From the NCBI RefSeq assembly GCF_001571345.1, contig NZ_BCTP01000010.1, positions 35,097 to 99,096 of the forward strand: a DNA stretch of 64,000 bases. The letters are read 5' to 3'. This stretch comes from Komagataeibacter xylinus NBRC 15237. GTDB lineage: Bacteria; Pseudomonadota; Alphaproteobacteria; Acetobacterales; Acetobacteraceae. The position numbers and the translations under genes were made by a program. Below, piece after piece: positions 43,259 through 53,855 of this stretch. The notes under the pieces were generated by a model. It was not told the DNA's origin. It ran no database searches and saw only the letters and a list, made by a program, of their open reading frames with translations. Each line of letters opens with the position of its first letter. The first letter of the stretch is position 1.

Positions 43259-43780
43259 TTATTGGCAAGACAGGGCGTTGAGGTGGATTTCACGATCAGT
43301 GGCGGAATTCCATGGTTTTTCGGCGGTAAAGCAGGCGATCGAGGCTGGCGGGAAGCCGCGCTGCATCGCCCCTTCAAGGGTGGGCGGGCAATGTCGCGCG
43401 CCCCAGCCAAACACCAGGGCACCCAAGGCCGGATTGTGCCCTAATACCATGATATTGCTTGTTTTATCGGTAATGGCATACAGCATGTCACGCACCGTTT
43501 CGGCAGTTGCCTCATACAGTTCGTTCACATATCGGATATCGGGTTTCTGATCGCCATAAAATGATCCCAGCGCCGCAAGCGTTTCGACCGTGCGCCGCGC
43601 GGGGCTGATGAGCACCAGTTGCGGGGCAAAGGCCCGCGCCCGCAGCCATGCGCCCTGGGCGCGGGCGCTGTCACGGCCATGCGGGGTGAGCGCGCGGTTG
43701 AAGTCGGCCTGCGGGCCAATATCGCCAAACGCGGCGGGCGCGGCCTGGGCATGGCGCATGAGCACAAGCTGGCGGGGCAT
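43259..43780 (-). CDS. SixA-like histidine phosphatase
   Basis: 173 residues. Phosphohistidine motif 'LMRHAQA' at the N-terminus and second His 'VLGHNPAL' about residue 115; 'ALTPHGRDSARAQGAW' and 'SPARRTVETL' match the SixA branch. It removes phosphate from histidine-containing phosphotransfer domains or small molecules. 8 bases from the chorismate mutase gene. Confidence 0.88.
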   Translation of the reverse strand: MPRQLVLMRHAQAAPAAFGDIGPQADFNRALTPHGRDSARAQGAWLRARAFAPQLVLISPARRTVETLAALGSFYGDQKPDIRYVNELYEATAETVRDMLYAITDKTSNIMVLGHNPALGALVFGWGARHCPPTLEGAMQRGFPPASIACFTAEKPWNSATDREIHLNALSCQ

Positions 43781-43788
43781 GGCGGCGG

Positions 43789-44106
43789 TTACTGGCCTGT
43801 GCCTGCGGCAATGGCCTCATGGTGGCGAATGACCTCGCGGATGATGAAGGCCAGGAATTTTTCCGCAAAATCGGGGTCCAGGTGGGCGGCGGTGGCCAGT
43901 TCGCGCAGCCGGGCCACCTGGCGTGCCTCACGCGCGGGGTCGGCGGGCGGCATGTCGTTGGCAGCCTTGAGCTGACCCACCGCCTGCGTGTGGCGAAAGC
44001 GCTCGGCCAGCATATAGATCAGGGCGGCATCGATGTTGTCGATGCTGCAGCGCAGTTCTTCGAGCTTGCGCTTGGCTGCGTCCTGTCTGGCCTCGGTGGT
44101 GTTCAT
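43789..44106 (-). CDS. Chorismate mutase (AroQ type)
   Basis: 105 residues from ATG 44106, AGGAG 11 bases before. 'LRCSIDNIDAALIYMLAERF' is the first helix with the conserved Arg and Asp, then 'VGQLKA' (Lys) and a long 'REVIRHH' helix. It converts chorismate to prephenate for Phe and Tyr. Stand-alone monofunctional form. Confidence 0.9.
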   Translation of the reverse strand: MNTTEARQDAAKRKLEELRCSIDNIDAALIYMLAERFRHTQAVGQLKAANDMPPADPAREARQVARLRELATAAHLDPDFAEKFLAFIIREVIRHHEAIAAGTGQ

Positions 44107-44153
44107 CGGTGTCCGCGCTCCTGCGTTGAAAAAAAGAGGGATGAAAAAAAGAC

Positions 44154-44930
44154 TTACAGCACCGGCGGAAGGTCGATCCACGCCAGATGCCCCCCCTTGC
44201 CAGCCCCGGTATCGGTAAAGATGGCCCGCCCGCCCATGCGGCCGTGGCGCACCCAGGGCCGCCCGTCGGTGGAGCGGCGGTCATGCCCGCAATAGACCGT
44301 GTAGCCTGGTGGAATGTGATCGACCCAGTTCAGCCTGCGCTCGGGGTAGCCATCCTTCTGCATGCGGCCCGTCGTCTCGCCAAACAGGGCGCGTGACAGC
44401 AGGGGTGTTACCGTGCCCAGCCCCGGCGGCGGCAGTTCGCCCAGCATGCGGGCATGAAAGCCACCATGCACGAATATGGACTGCCCCAGCACGATCCATG
44501 CGGGCGCGCGCGCCAGGTCGGCCAGCGCGCGCTGGTACACGTCGCTGTTCTCCTCACTCAGGAAGGCGGCCAGCGTTTCCATCAGCGGCGGGTCGCGGCG
44601 CATCTTGCGGCCCTGTAGCGCGCGGGCCAGCTTGCGGTCATGGTTGCCCAGTATGAACAGGCCGCGCCTTTCATCAATCAGGCGCTGCATCAGGCGGAAT
44701 GCGCCCGCGCTGTCCGGCCCGTAATCCACGAGGTCGCCAAGTTGTATGACAAACCGGTCGGTCGCGGCGGCATGGCGGAAGGCGTGCAGGTCGCCATGCA
44801 CGTCGCCCACCACGCGCAGGGGGCGGCCTGCCAGCAGCTCCGCCAGCGGGTGCGTGGGCAGGGCGGGAGGGGCCGGGGGCATGGTGGATTCCCGCCCGGC
44901 GGCGGCCGGGAATATGGCATCCCGTGCCAT
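44154..44930 (-). CDS. Calcineurin-like metallophosphatase
   Basis: About 258 residues; the ATG at 44930 is taken, with 44882 ('MPPAPPAL') also possible. Metal-ligand motifs in order: 'VGDVHGD', 'GDLVDYG', 'LGNHDRKL', 'VHGGFH' and 'CGHDRR', as in bacterial Ser/Thr-type (PrpA-like) phosphatases. Substrate unknown. 47 bases separate its end from the chorismate mutase start. Confidence 0.82.
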   Translation of the reverse strand: MARDAIFPAAAGRESTMPPAPPALPTHPLAELLAGRPLRVVGDVHGDLHAFRHAAATDRFVIQLGDLVDYGPDSAGAFRLMQRLIDERRGLFILGNHDRKLARALQGRKMRRDPPLMETLAAFLSEENSDVYQRALADLARAPAWIVLGQSIFVHGGFHARMLGELPPPGLGTVTPLLSRALFGETTGRMQKDGYPERRLNWVDHIPPGYTVYCGHDRRSTDGRPWVRHGRMGGRAIFTDTGAGKGGHLAWIDLPPVL

Positions 44931-45279
44931 GACAGGCCGATGAGAGGGAAATCGACGTCTCAAGCGAAAATCCTCTCCTGTTGATGGCCGGTCCGGGTTG
45001 TGCCCTTTGCTGGGTCTGGTCTCCTATTATTCACAAGATTGGCCGCCATGCACTAGGGGGATGGGCAATAATGTATCCTTAATGACACAAACCGGTTGCA
45101 TCCGGGTAACGATATTGTACAGGAAAAACCGGAATATATTGACCAGGACACAGACCGCCATAAGGCATTGCGCCCCTGCCACGGGCGTGGCTGATGGAGC
45201 AAACGTGAAACCGCCAACCGGAGTCAGGGCAGCCTGTCACACTCTTTTGTTGTGACGTAGGCTGCAGGACGGAGAACAG
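44931..45279. other. Gap upstream of aarC
   Basis: A 349-base gap between the divergent phosphatase gene and the small upstream frame of aarC. TTGACC (45138-45143) and TAAGGC about 16 bases later could be a promoter. A small inverted repeat GTCACA/TGTGAC lies around 45236-45255. Short frames here lack ribosome binding sites. Confidence 0.4.
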
Positions 45280-45387
45280 ATGAAGGCGTCATGCCGAAGT
45301 GAAACGCAGGGAGAGGCGCTGTGGTGCAAAGGGAATACCCGCGCCACTGCCGCCGCCCCGGCAGATCGGCCCCCGCCAGGGCCGTGA
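45280..45387 (+). CDS. Candidate 35-residue upstream frame in the aarC leader
   Basis: ATG 45280 follows GGAGAACAG and opens a 35-codon frame ('MKASCRSETQGEALWCKGNT', then Ala/Pro-rich) that stops at 45385-45387. A hairpin CTGCCG/CGGCAG lies in its second half, and a second strong one, GCGGTC/GACCGG, covers 45411-45425 before the aarC ribosome binding site. The layout resembles a leader peptide that controls the downstream gene by attenuation or coupling. It may also be a chance frame; conservation would decide. Confidence 0.4.
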   Translation: MKASCRSETQGEALWCKGNTRATAAAPADRPPPGP

Positions 45388-45440
45388 CGACGGCATACGA
45401 CATATCCGGCGCGGTCTCGACCGGCCGGGCATAACGATAA

Positions 45441-46976
<1,536 letters not shown>

Positions 46977-46982
46977 TGCATA

Positions 46983-47060
46983 AAGGTTTTTGGTGAAGCT
47001 TCTTTCAAAAAGCTTCAGAAAATGCCGCCTTTTAAAAAAGGGCGGCACCCAAAGACCGTT
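46983..47060 (+). repeat. Dispersed double-hairpin repeat, copy F
   Basis: The most complete plus-oriented copy: GGTTTTTGGTGAAGCTTC, TTTCAAAAAGCTTC, then GCCGCC(T)n/(A)nGGGCGGC and CACCCAAAGACC. It lies between the convergent aarC and smc genes and may end both transcripts. Confidence 0.7.
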
Positions 47061-47068
47061 ATGTTTTC

Positions 47069-50000
47069 CTAGCGTGCGGGTTCGGCGTCCACCATTTCGG
47101 TCGCGCGTTCGAGGTCAACCGACAGCACGCGGCTGACCCCGCGCTCCTGCATGGTCACGCCATACAGCCGGTCCATATGCGCCATGGTCAACTGGTGGTG
47201 GGTCACGACAAGGAAGCGCGTGCCCGCTTCCGCCACCATATCGGCCAGCAGGGCGCAGAAGCGGCCCACATTGGCGTCATCGAGCGGGGCATCGACCTCA
47301 TCGAGCACGCAGACCGGGGCCGGGTTGCAGCGGAACACTGCGAAGATGAGCGACAGCGCGGTGAGCGCCTGCTCGCCACCTGAAAGCAGCGAGAGCGTGG
47401 CGAGTTTCTTGCCCGGCGGCTGGGCATAGATTTCCAGCCCGGCCTGAAGCGGGTCGTCATTGCCCACCATGCCCAGATGCGCCCGCCCGCCATTGAACAT
47501 GCGGGCAAACAGCGCCTGAAAATGCTGGTCGATCTGCGAGAACACGGCCATCAGCCGCTCGCGCCCCTCGCGGTTGAGCTGCCCGATCATGCCGCGCAGG
47601 CGGGCAATGGCCGATTGCAGTTCGTCACGTTCATGCAAGATCGTGTCGATCTTGCCCGATGCGTCCTGCGCCTCAAGCTCGGCACGCAGGTTGACCGGGC
47701 CAAGCTCATCGCGCTGGCGGGTCAGGCGGGCCACCTTGCGGCGCAGGCCGGTCTCGGCATTTACGCTCAGGTCAGTGGGCACCACGCCCGCCGGTGGCGT
47801 TGAATCCGCCTGCAACTGCGCCAGCAGCACCTGTGCCTGCTCGCGCCTGCCTTCAGCGCGGACCACGGCTTCACGCGCTGCGGTCAGCACATCTTCCGCC
47901 GTGCGGCGGCCCTGCTGCACTTCCGCCATGCGGGTTTCAGCCTGTTGCAGTTCCGCCATCGCCACGTCATGGCTGGCTTCGTGCCGGGCCAGTTCGGTTG
48001 CGATCGCATCGCGTCGTTCGCGCACGGCAACCGGCTGGGGGGCCACGCGCTCATGCTCGGCCCGGGCATTGCGCAGGCGGGTCTCGGCGGCCTCGGCTTC
48101 AAGGCTGGCGGCCTCCACGCGGGCGGTCCACTGCGCCATGTCCTGCCCCGATGCGTCAAAGCGCTGGCGCAGGGTGGCGTCTTCCGTGTGCAGGCGGGCC
48201 AGGGTCTCGCGCTGCTCGGTTTCCTGCGCGCGCAGGCTTTCGGCCTGTTCGCGCAGGCTGGCCAGCGCGTGTTCCAGCCCGCTCATGTCGGGCAGAGCCT
48301 CAAGGCGGGCACGGGCGGTGGCAACATCCACCTCCGCCTGTTGCAACCCCTCGGCCAGATCGGCCATGCGGGCCTGCCGGGCTTCAAGCCGGGTACCGGT
48401 CTCGCGCATTTTCTGCTCAAGGCCAGCGCGGGCAGTGCGGGCGTGCTCCAGCCGGTTTGTGGCCTCTTCCACCACGAGCCGGGCCTGTTCCAGCGCGTGA
48501 GCCGCCTGTGTCGCGGCAGCAGTGGCCTGCCGGGCCGCATCCTCGGCCAGAGCCGGGGCGGGCAGGGCGGCTAGCTGTTCGCGCCGGGTGGCCAGTTCCT
48601 GGCTTGCGGTATCGCGGTCGTTTTCCAGCCGGGCCTGTTCGGGCAGCAGGGCTTGCAGGCGCGTTTCCGCCTCGCTGTGCCGGGTCGTGGCAGCCTGCAG
48701 GGCGCGGCGGCCCTGCTCAAGGGCTGATTCAGCCTGCTGATGGCGGGTCCGCAGCGCCTTTTCGGCATCCTGCGCCTGCGTGGCGGCCTGCGCTGCCGCC
48801 TGCTGGGCGCGGGCAAGCTGGTCGAGGTCGGGCAGGCTGGCTTCCTGTTCCGTGGCGTGCGCGCAGGCGGCCTCGGAATCCGTCAGGGCCGCCTGGGCCG
48901 TGGCCTGCTGCACCGAGAGCGTATCGATCTGGGCCGAGATGGTGGCGTGCTGGCGTGAAAGCTCGGCCTCGGCCGTGCGGGCGGCCTCCAACGCATTCTC
49001 GGCGGCCATGCGGGCGTTGCGTGCCGTCGTCAGGGCTTCGCCTGCCTGCTGGCGGGTGGTTGTGGCGGCCTGTGCCGCCTGTTCCAGCGCCGGAAGCGCG
49101 CCGCGCAACTGCTCGAGTTCCGTGCGCAGGGCGCGCAGGCGGCCGAGCTGTTTGAGCCTGAGTGCCGCGCGGTCGGGCAGGTTGGGGGCCTGTGTATAGC
49201 CATCCCACCGCCAGAGCGCGCCCTCGCGGGTGACAAGGCATTGCCCCGGCGTCAGGCTGGCCTGAAGGGGGGCGCCATCCATGCCATCAGGCAGCAGCCC
49301 GGCAGCACCGAGCGCGCGTGACAGGGCAGGGGGGGCCTCGAGCACGGTGGAAAGCGGTTTGATACCCGCAGCCGGAAAGGGCGCGGGTGTGGCAGGCGGC
49401 AGGTCATGCCATGAGCGCGGTGCCACGCCTTTGACCACCGCCTCCAGCCCATCGGACAGCACCACGGCCAGCGCGGTTTCCAGCCCGGCGGGCACATGCA
49501 GGCTGTCGGCCAGCGTCATGCCTTGGGTGGGGTCGGCCTGTGTCTCGCTGTGCAGCGCGCGGGCGAGGCCATCGGCTTCCGCCTCGAGGCCCGACAGGCT
49601 GGCGCGGGCCTCGGCAAGACGGCCGGCGCAGGCTTCATCTTCCCGTGTTGCGGCAACGGTGGCGGCCTCGGTCGTGGCCATGTGCTGGCGGGCGGCTTCC
49701 AGTGCGGCGGCGGCGGCCTCGCGTCTGGCCACGCGCGCCTGCAGGGCCGCATCGGGCACGGCCTGCGCGCGCAGGCGGGTCATGCTGGCGGCGAGTGTAT
49801 CGACTTCGTCGCCTGCGCGCTTGTGGGTGGCCTTGGCCGCGCGGAGGGCTTCCTCGGTGGCGGTGCGGGTGGCGCGGGCTTCCTTCAGGCGGGCATTGGC
49901 CTGAATTTCGGCCTGTGTTGCCTGCGCGCGGGCGTCCTCCGCCGTGGCGCGTTCGGCGCGGAGGCGATCAAGGGCCGTTTCGGCCCCGGTCGCGGCTTCG

Positions 50001-51604
50001 GCCAGACGTGCGCGCTCGGCCTCGGGCACAAGGTCCGCGCGGGCGTTGCTGACATGATTGCCCAGTGTTGCCACGTCGCGCGCCAGGGCTTCGAGCCTGC
50101 TGGCGGCAATGCCGGTATCCTGCGTGGCCTGCGCATGCACGCGCAGGCTTTCGGTCGCGGCATTGCGGGCAAGGTCAGCCTGTAGCGTGGCATCCGCGTG
50201 GGCGCGGGTGGCGTCCTCGCGCGCACTCAGGGCGTGGGCGGCCTGTGCCTCGGCCTGCGTGATCTGTCCGTCATGGTCGGCAATGGATTCGGCCGTTGGC
50301 ATGTCGGCTTCAAGGGCCGCGATCTCGGTGGCGAGGGCCGCGTGCCGGGTGGCAAGGTGCTCATGCGCGGCGGTGGCCGTGGCAAGCCCTTCGCGGGCCT
50401 GCGTTGTCTGCAGTTCGGCCTCGCGCACGGTGGTGGTGGCCTCTTCCACGCGGGTCGCCATCTCGGTCATGGCCTGTGCCAGCGTGGTGCATGCGGCCTG
50501 CGCTGCCTCGCGCAGGGCGGGCAGGGCGGACAGGCGCTCTTCCACCTGAACCCGCTCGGCCTCAAGCTGCCCGAGCATGAGGGTGGCGTCATCACGCCGT
50601 GCAAGGGCCGCAGCCTGCACGCCCTCGCATTCGGCAAGGCGGCCCTGTGCCTGTTCAAGGGCTGCCTCGGCGCGGGCCAGTTCCTCGGCAATGGTTTCAG
50701 CGCGGACCTTGAAGCGTTCAAGTGCCGTGCGCCGCGTATCGAGTGCCTCGCGCAGGGCGGGCAGCGCCTTTGTCACTTCGTAATCGGTGAGGACGGCGGT
50801 CTCGGCCATTTCCTCGGCCGCCTTGAGGTCGGTGCGCGCGGCATGCAGGCCCGCCTCGCCCTCGGCCACGCCCTTGTGGGCGCGGGCATGCAGCAGCGCC
50901 AGAAGGGCGGTTTCGGATTCGCGCAGGCCCTGCGAGAATTCGCGGTAGCGGGCCGCCTGTTCGGACTGCTCCTGCAAATCACCGAGCCGGGATTCGAGTT
51001 GCAGGCGCAGGTCTTCCGCGCGCGCGAGATTGGCCTCGGTCGCGCGCAGCTTGAGTTCGGCTTCGTGGCGGCGGCCATGCAGGCCGGTAATGCCCGCGGC
51101 TTCCTCCAGAATGGTGCGCCGTTCCTCGGGGCGGGCATTGACCAGCGCCGAGACGCGCCCCTGGCTGACCATGGCCGATGAGCGCGCCCCCGAGGCCAGA
51201 TCGGCAAACAGGGTCTGCACGTCGCGCCCGCGCGTGGTGCGGCCATTGATGCGGTAGCCGCTGCCCGCGCCCCGTTCGGCCCGGCGGCAGACCTGAAGTT
51301 CATCCTGCCCGGTAAAGGGGGCGGGAGCGATTTCGGCAGCGCCGTCCAGCGTCAGGGTGACTTCCGCCATGTTGCGCGCGGCCCGCGCGGTGGTGCCCGC
51401 GAAGATCAGGTCATCCATTTCGCCGCCACGCAGGGCGCGGGCATTGGTTTCGCCCATGACCCAGCGCAGGGCCTCGACCACGTTTGACTTGCCGCACCCG
51501 TTTGGCCCGACAATCCCGGTCAGGCCGGGCAGGATATCAACGGAGACCGGGTCGGCGAAACTCTTGAAGCCTGCGATGCGCAGCCGGACGAAACGGGCGG
51601 TCAT
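47069..51604 (-). CDS. smc: Chromosome segregation protein SMC
   Basis: 1511 residues. Walker A 'GPNGCGKSN' at residues 33-41, two very long Ala/Gln/Glu-rich coiled coils flanking a hinge (roughly residues 640-780), the signature 'LSLLSGGEQALTALS' and Walker B 'VCVLDEVDAPLD' near the C-terminus. The protein forms a ring that compacts and segregates the chromosome with ScpA/ScpB. It is about 300 residues longer than typical SMC (~1150-1200), through extra coiled-coil length. It starts 2 bases after the DsbA-like stop, so both are cotranscribed. Confidence 0.94.
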   Translation of the reverse strand: MTARFVRLRIAGFKSFADPVSVDILPGLTGIVGPNGCGKSNVVEALRWVMGETNARALRGGEMDDLIFAGTTARAARNMAEVTLTLDGAAEIAPAPFTGQDELQVCRRAERGAGSGYRINGRTTRGRDVQTLFADLASGARSSAMVSQGRVSALVNARPEERRTILEEAAGITGLHGRRHEAELKLRATEANLARAEDLRLQLESRLGDLQEQSEQAARYREFSQGLRESETALLALLHARAHKGVAEGEAGLHAARTDLKAAEEMAETAVLTDYEVTKALPALREALDTRRTALERFKVRAETIAEELARAEAALEQAQGRLAECEGVQAAALARRDDATLMLGQLEAERVQVEERLSALPALREAAQAACTTLAQAMTEMATRVEEATTTVREAELQTTQAREGLATATAAHEHLATRHAALATEIAALEADMPTAESIADHDGQITQAEAQAAHALSAREDATRAHADATLQADLARNAATESLRVHAQATQDTGIAASRLEALARDVATLGNHVSNARADLVPEAERARLAEAATGAETALDRLRAERATAEDARAQATQAEIQANARLKEARATRTATEEALRAAKATHKRAGDEVDTLAASMTRLRAQAVPDAALQARVARREAAAAALEAARQHMATTEAATVAATREDEACAGRLAEARASLSGLEAEADGLARALHSETQADPTQGMTLADSLHVPAGLETALAVVLSDGLEAVVKGVAPRSWHDLPPATPAPFPAAGIKPLSTVLEAPPALSRALGAAGLLPDGMDGAPLQASLTPGQCLVTREGALWRWDGYTQAPNLPDRAALRLKQLGRLRALRTELEQLRGALPALEQAAQAATTTRQQAGEALTTARNARMAAENALEAARTAEAELSRQHATISAQIDTLSVQQATAQAALTDSEAACAHATEQEASLPDLDQLARAQQAAAQAATQAQDAEKALRTRHQQAESALEQGRRALQAATTRHSEAETRLQALLPEQARLENDRDTASQELATRREQLAALPAPALAEDAARQATAAATQAAHALEQARLVVEEATNRLEHARTARAGLEQKMRETGTRLEARQARMADLAEGLQQAEVDVATARARLEALPDMSGLEHALASLREQAESLRAQETEQRETLARLHTEDATLRQRFDASGQDMAQWTARVEAASLEAEAAETRLRNARAEHERVAPQPVAVRERRDAIATELARHEASHDVAMAELQQAETRMAEVQQGRRTAEDVLTAAREAVVRAEGRREQAQVLLAQLQADSTPPAGVVPTDLSVNAETGLRRKVARLTRQRDELGPVNLRAELEAQDASGKIDTILHERDELQSAIARLRGMIGQLNREGRERLMAVFSQIDQHFQALFARMFNGGRAHLGMVGNDDPLQAGLEIYAQPPGKKLATLSLLSGGEQALTALSLIFAVFRCNPAPVCVLDEVDAPLDDANVGRFCALLADMVAEAGTRFLVVTHHQLTMAHMDRLYGVTMQERGVSRVLSVDLERATEMVDAEPAR

Positions 51605-51606
51605 GC

Positions 51607-52230
51607 TCAGCGGGCCGCCGCTTCAACCTTCTGGGCAAACTGCTCGTAGGTCAGTTCCTGCGCCACCTGCTCCTTGTCATTGAAGCGGAAGGTGGGCGTG
51701 CCGTCGATCTTGTACTGGGCCTGGGCGCGGTCTTCCTCATCCATGATGGCATGGCGCAGCTTGTCGTCATGGACGGTCTGCTGGAACAGGTCGGATGACA
51801 TGCCGGCCAGCGCCGCCATTTTCTGGATCTCGGCCTCGGCTTCCGCCGGTTCCTTGCCAAAGGCCCAGCGATCCTGGCTCGACAGCAGTGCGAGCACGAA
51901 CGGCTCGTAACGCTCGGGGGCCAGCGCGCGCGCGACCATGCAGCCGGTCAGCGCGATCTGGTCGAGCGGGAAATCACGCAAAATGTAGTACACCTTGCCC
52001 GTATCGATCAGCTTGCTGCGCACTTCGGGAAAGATCTCGGCGGCAAAACGCGCGCAATGCGTGCAGGTGAGCGAGAAGAATTCCTCCACATGCACCTTGG
52101 CCGCCGGGTTGCCCACGGCGCGGATGGACAGGCGCGGGTCCGCCGCCTGCGCCATGGCCCGGCCAGACAGCAGGCCGCCAGCCATGAGGGTGGGGGTAAG
52201 GGCAAGCAGGGTGCGGCGTGTGATGGGCAT
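51607..52230 (-). CDS. DsbA-family thiol:disulfide protein, exported
   Basis: 207 residues from ATG 52230. Signal with twin-Arg ('ITRRTLLALTPTLMAGGLL'), cleavage after AQA near residue 32. Thioredoxin fold with the active site 'FFSLTCTHCARF' (CTHC) and cis-Pro 'IDGTPTFRFN'. It oxidises or isomerises disulfides in the periplasm. The twin Arg suggests Tat export. Directly before smc, an alphaproteobacterial neighbour pair. Confidence 0.9.
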   Translation of the reverse strand: MPITRRTLLALTPTLMAGGLLSGRAMAQAADPRLSIRAVGNPAAKVHVEEFFSLTCTHCARFAAEIFPEVRSKLIDTGKVYYILRDFPLDQIALTGCMVARALAPERYEPFVLALLSSQDRWAFGKEPAEAEAEIQKMAALAGMSSDLFQQTVHDDKLRHAIMDEEDRAQAQYKIDGTPTFRFNDKEQVAQELTYEQFAQKVEAAAR

Positions 52231-52344
52231 CGAGGTCACTCTCCGGTGGGGGACAGGGGTGGGGCATGGCCCCGGTTGGCATCAGTATTAAGACGGCGCG
52301 GGCCGGGCGTAAATCCGCCGGGCGTAAATCCATCGTACCATCAC

Positions 52345-52376
52345 CGGATGGCGCGCCCGTGTCGGCGCGCCATCCG
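52345..52376 (-). terminator. Strong hairpin after corC
   Basis: CGGATGGCGCGCC, six bases, GGCGCGCCATCCG: a perfect 13-bp GC stem touching the corC stop. No T-run follows, so it may act as an RNA 3'-end or Rho-assisted stop. Next to it are two exact tandem copies of GCCGGGCGTAAATCC (52302-52331). Confidence 0.55.
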
Positions 52377-52377
52377 T

Positions 52378-53295
52378 TCAGGCCGGTTGCCCGGTTGCCT
52401 CGCGCGGGGGCAGGCGCACGCGCACGTGGCGGATATGCCGGGCATCCGAATCAAGGATGCGGAACACCATGCCGCTTTCATGCGTCACGATCTCGCCGCG
52501 CGTGGGCACATGGCCCGCGAGGCGGAACACCAGCCCGCCCACGGTCTCGATCTCGGCCTCGCGCTCCTCACGCGTGAGCACGGGGCCGACTTTTTCCTCA
52601 AAGGCGGCGACGGGGGTGCGGGCATCGACATCGAGCGTGCCGTCGGGGCGCTCGCGCATCATGCTCACGGTCGGTTCGTCATGCTCGTCGGAAATATCGC
52701 CCACGATGGTCTCGATCAGGTCCTCGATGGTGACGAGGCCGTCGATCCCGCCGTACTCGTCAATGACGAGGGCAAGATGCACATGCCGCACCCGCATCTG
52801 CAAAAGCAGGTCGAGCACGGGCAACTGCGGGGCCACCATGAGCGGCTGGCGCAGCAGGGGCTCCATGCGGAAGGCTTCCGACGTGCCGACATAGGCAATC
52901 AGGTCCTTCACATGGATCATGCCCACGATGTCATCAAGCTGGTCGCGATAGACCGGCATGCGGGAATGGTTTTCCCGCCGCATCATGGCCAGGGCCTCAT
53001 CAAGGCTGATATCGACCGGCATCGCCACGATATCGGCGCGCGGAATCATCACGTCATCCGCCGTTATGCCGCGCAGGCGCAGCACGTTGGCCAGAAGCGC
53101 GCGCTCCTGCCGGTCGAGTTCGGAGGCGTGGGGATTGGCGTCATCGCCCGCCGCATCATCGGCTTCCTTGACCAGCGCGGCAATGGAATGGCGCAGCCCC
53201 GGTTCAGCCCGCCTGCGGCTGAACAGCGACAGGAATCCCTTGCCGCGCGACCCGGACGGAGGTTCCTCGTTGGCATCGGTGCCGGGGCGGCTCAT
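52378..53295 (-). CDS. CorC/HlyC-type CBS-domain protein
   Basis: 305 residues from ATG 53295, overlapping the ybeY stop. Two CBS domains ('[13 protein letters not shown]...[20 protein letters not shown]' region, part quoted, and '[19 protein letters not shown]') and a C-terminal CorC/HlyC domain ('[12 protein letters not shown]'). No membrane helices, so it is the soluble form often called CorC, linked to Mg/Co efflux or envelope homeostasis. Last gene of the miaB-phoH-ybeY run. Confidence 0.88.
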   Translation of the reverse strand: MSRPGTDANEEPPSGSRGKGFLSLFSRRRAEPGLRHSIAALVKEADDAAGDDANPHASELDRQERALLANVLRLRGITADDVMIPRADIVAMPVDISLDEALAMMRRENHSRMPVYRDQLDDIVGMIHVKDLIAYVGTSEAFRMEPLLRQPLMVAPQLPVLDLLLQMRVRHVHLALVIDEYGGIDGLVTIEDLIETIVGDISDEHDEPTVSMMRERPDGTLDVDARTPVAAFEEKVGPVLTREEREAEIETVGGLVFRLAGHVPTRGEIVTHESGMVFRILDSDARHIRHVRVRLPPREATGQPA

Positions 53296-53855
53296 GAGCG
53301 TGCCCCCCGCGTCACCATGCGGCCCGGCTTCCACGGGTTGGCAACGCCAAGGCCGGACAGGATGCGGGCCTCGAGCATTTCCATCTCGCGGGCCTCGCCG
53401 GGGTGGTGGTGGTCATGTCCGGCCAGGTGCAGCACGCCGTGCACCACCAGATGCGCCAGATGGGCCGCCATGTCGCGGCCCGCCGCCTGCGCCTCGCGCG
53501 CCACGGTCTCGAAAGCGATGATGATGTCGCCGCCCCATAGGCCGCCTGCGGCGGGGTATTCGAATGTCAGGACATTGGTAGGCCTGTTGCGCCCGCGATG
53601 CCGCCAGTTCATGCGGGCCACCGCGCGGTCATCGGCCAGCACCACCGTGACCGGGCCATGGCAGCCCGTGGCCGCGAGGGCTGCGCTGGCCGCGCGCTTC
53701 ACCACGCGGGCAGGGTGGGGAACGGCGCGGTTCCAGCGCCTGTCCGCCACCGTGACATCGGGGCCATCAGGCCCGGCCTTGAGGGCGGCCTGCGTGGCCC
53801 GCCCTGCTGCGACCCCGCCCTTGTGGGCAGGGCCTGTGCTACTTCGAGGTTTCAT
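53292..53855 (-). CDS. ybeY: Endoribonuclease YbeY
   Basis: 187 residues from ATG 53855. Zinc site 'HLVVHGVLHLAGHDH' (H-x3-H-x5-H) and the preceding 'RPTNVLTFEYP' are diagnostic. It takes part in 16S rRNA 3'-end maturation and ribosome quality control. Overlaps phoH by 17 bases and corC by 4. Confidence 0.93.
   Translation of the reverse strand: MKPRSSTGPAHKGGVAAGRATQAALKAGPDGPDVTVADRRWNRAVPHPARVVKRAASAALAATGCHGPVTVVLADDRAVARMNWRHRGRNRPTNVLTFEYPAAGGLWGGDIIIAFETVAREAQAAGRDMAAHLAHLVVHGVLHLAGHDHHHPGEAREMEMLEARILSGLGVANPWKPGRMVTRGARS

Noticed and set aside
44998..45255. 85-codon frame upstream of aarC
   Set aside because: No ribosome binding site, mixed composition and no motif; it overlaps the likely promoter.
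47794..49155. Long reading frame opposite smc (and similar ones at 52057-55137 and 59178-61799)
   Set aside because: These are antisense shadows of GC-rich coding genes: low-complexity Arg/Pro/His-rich products, no ribosome binding sites, and they sit fully over genes with clear motifs.
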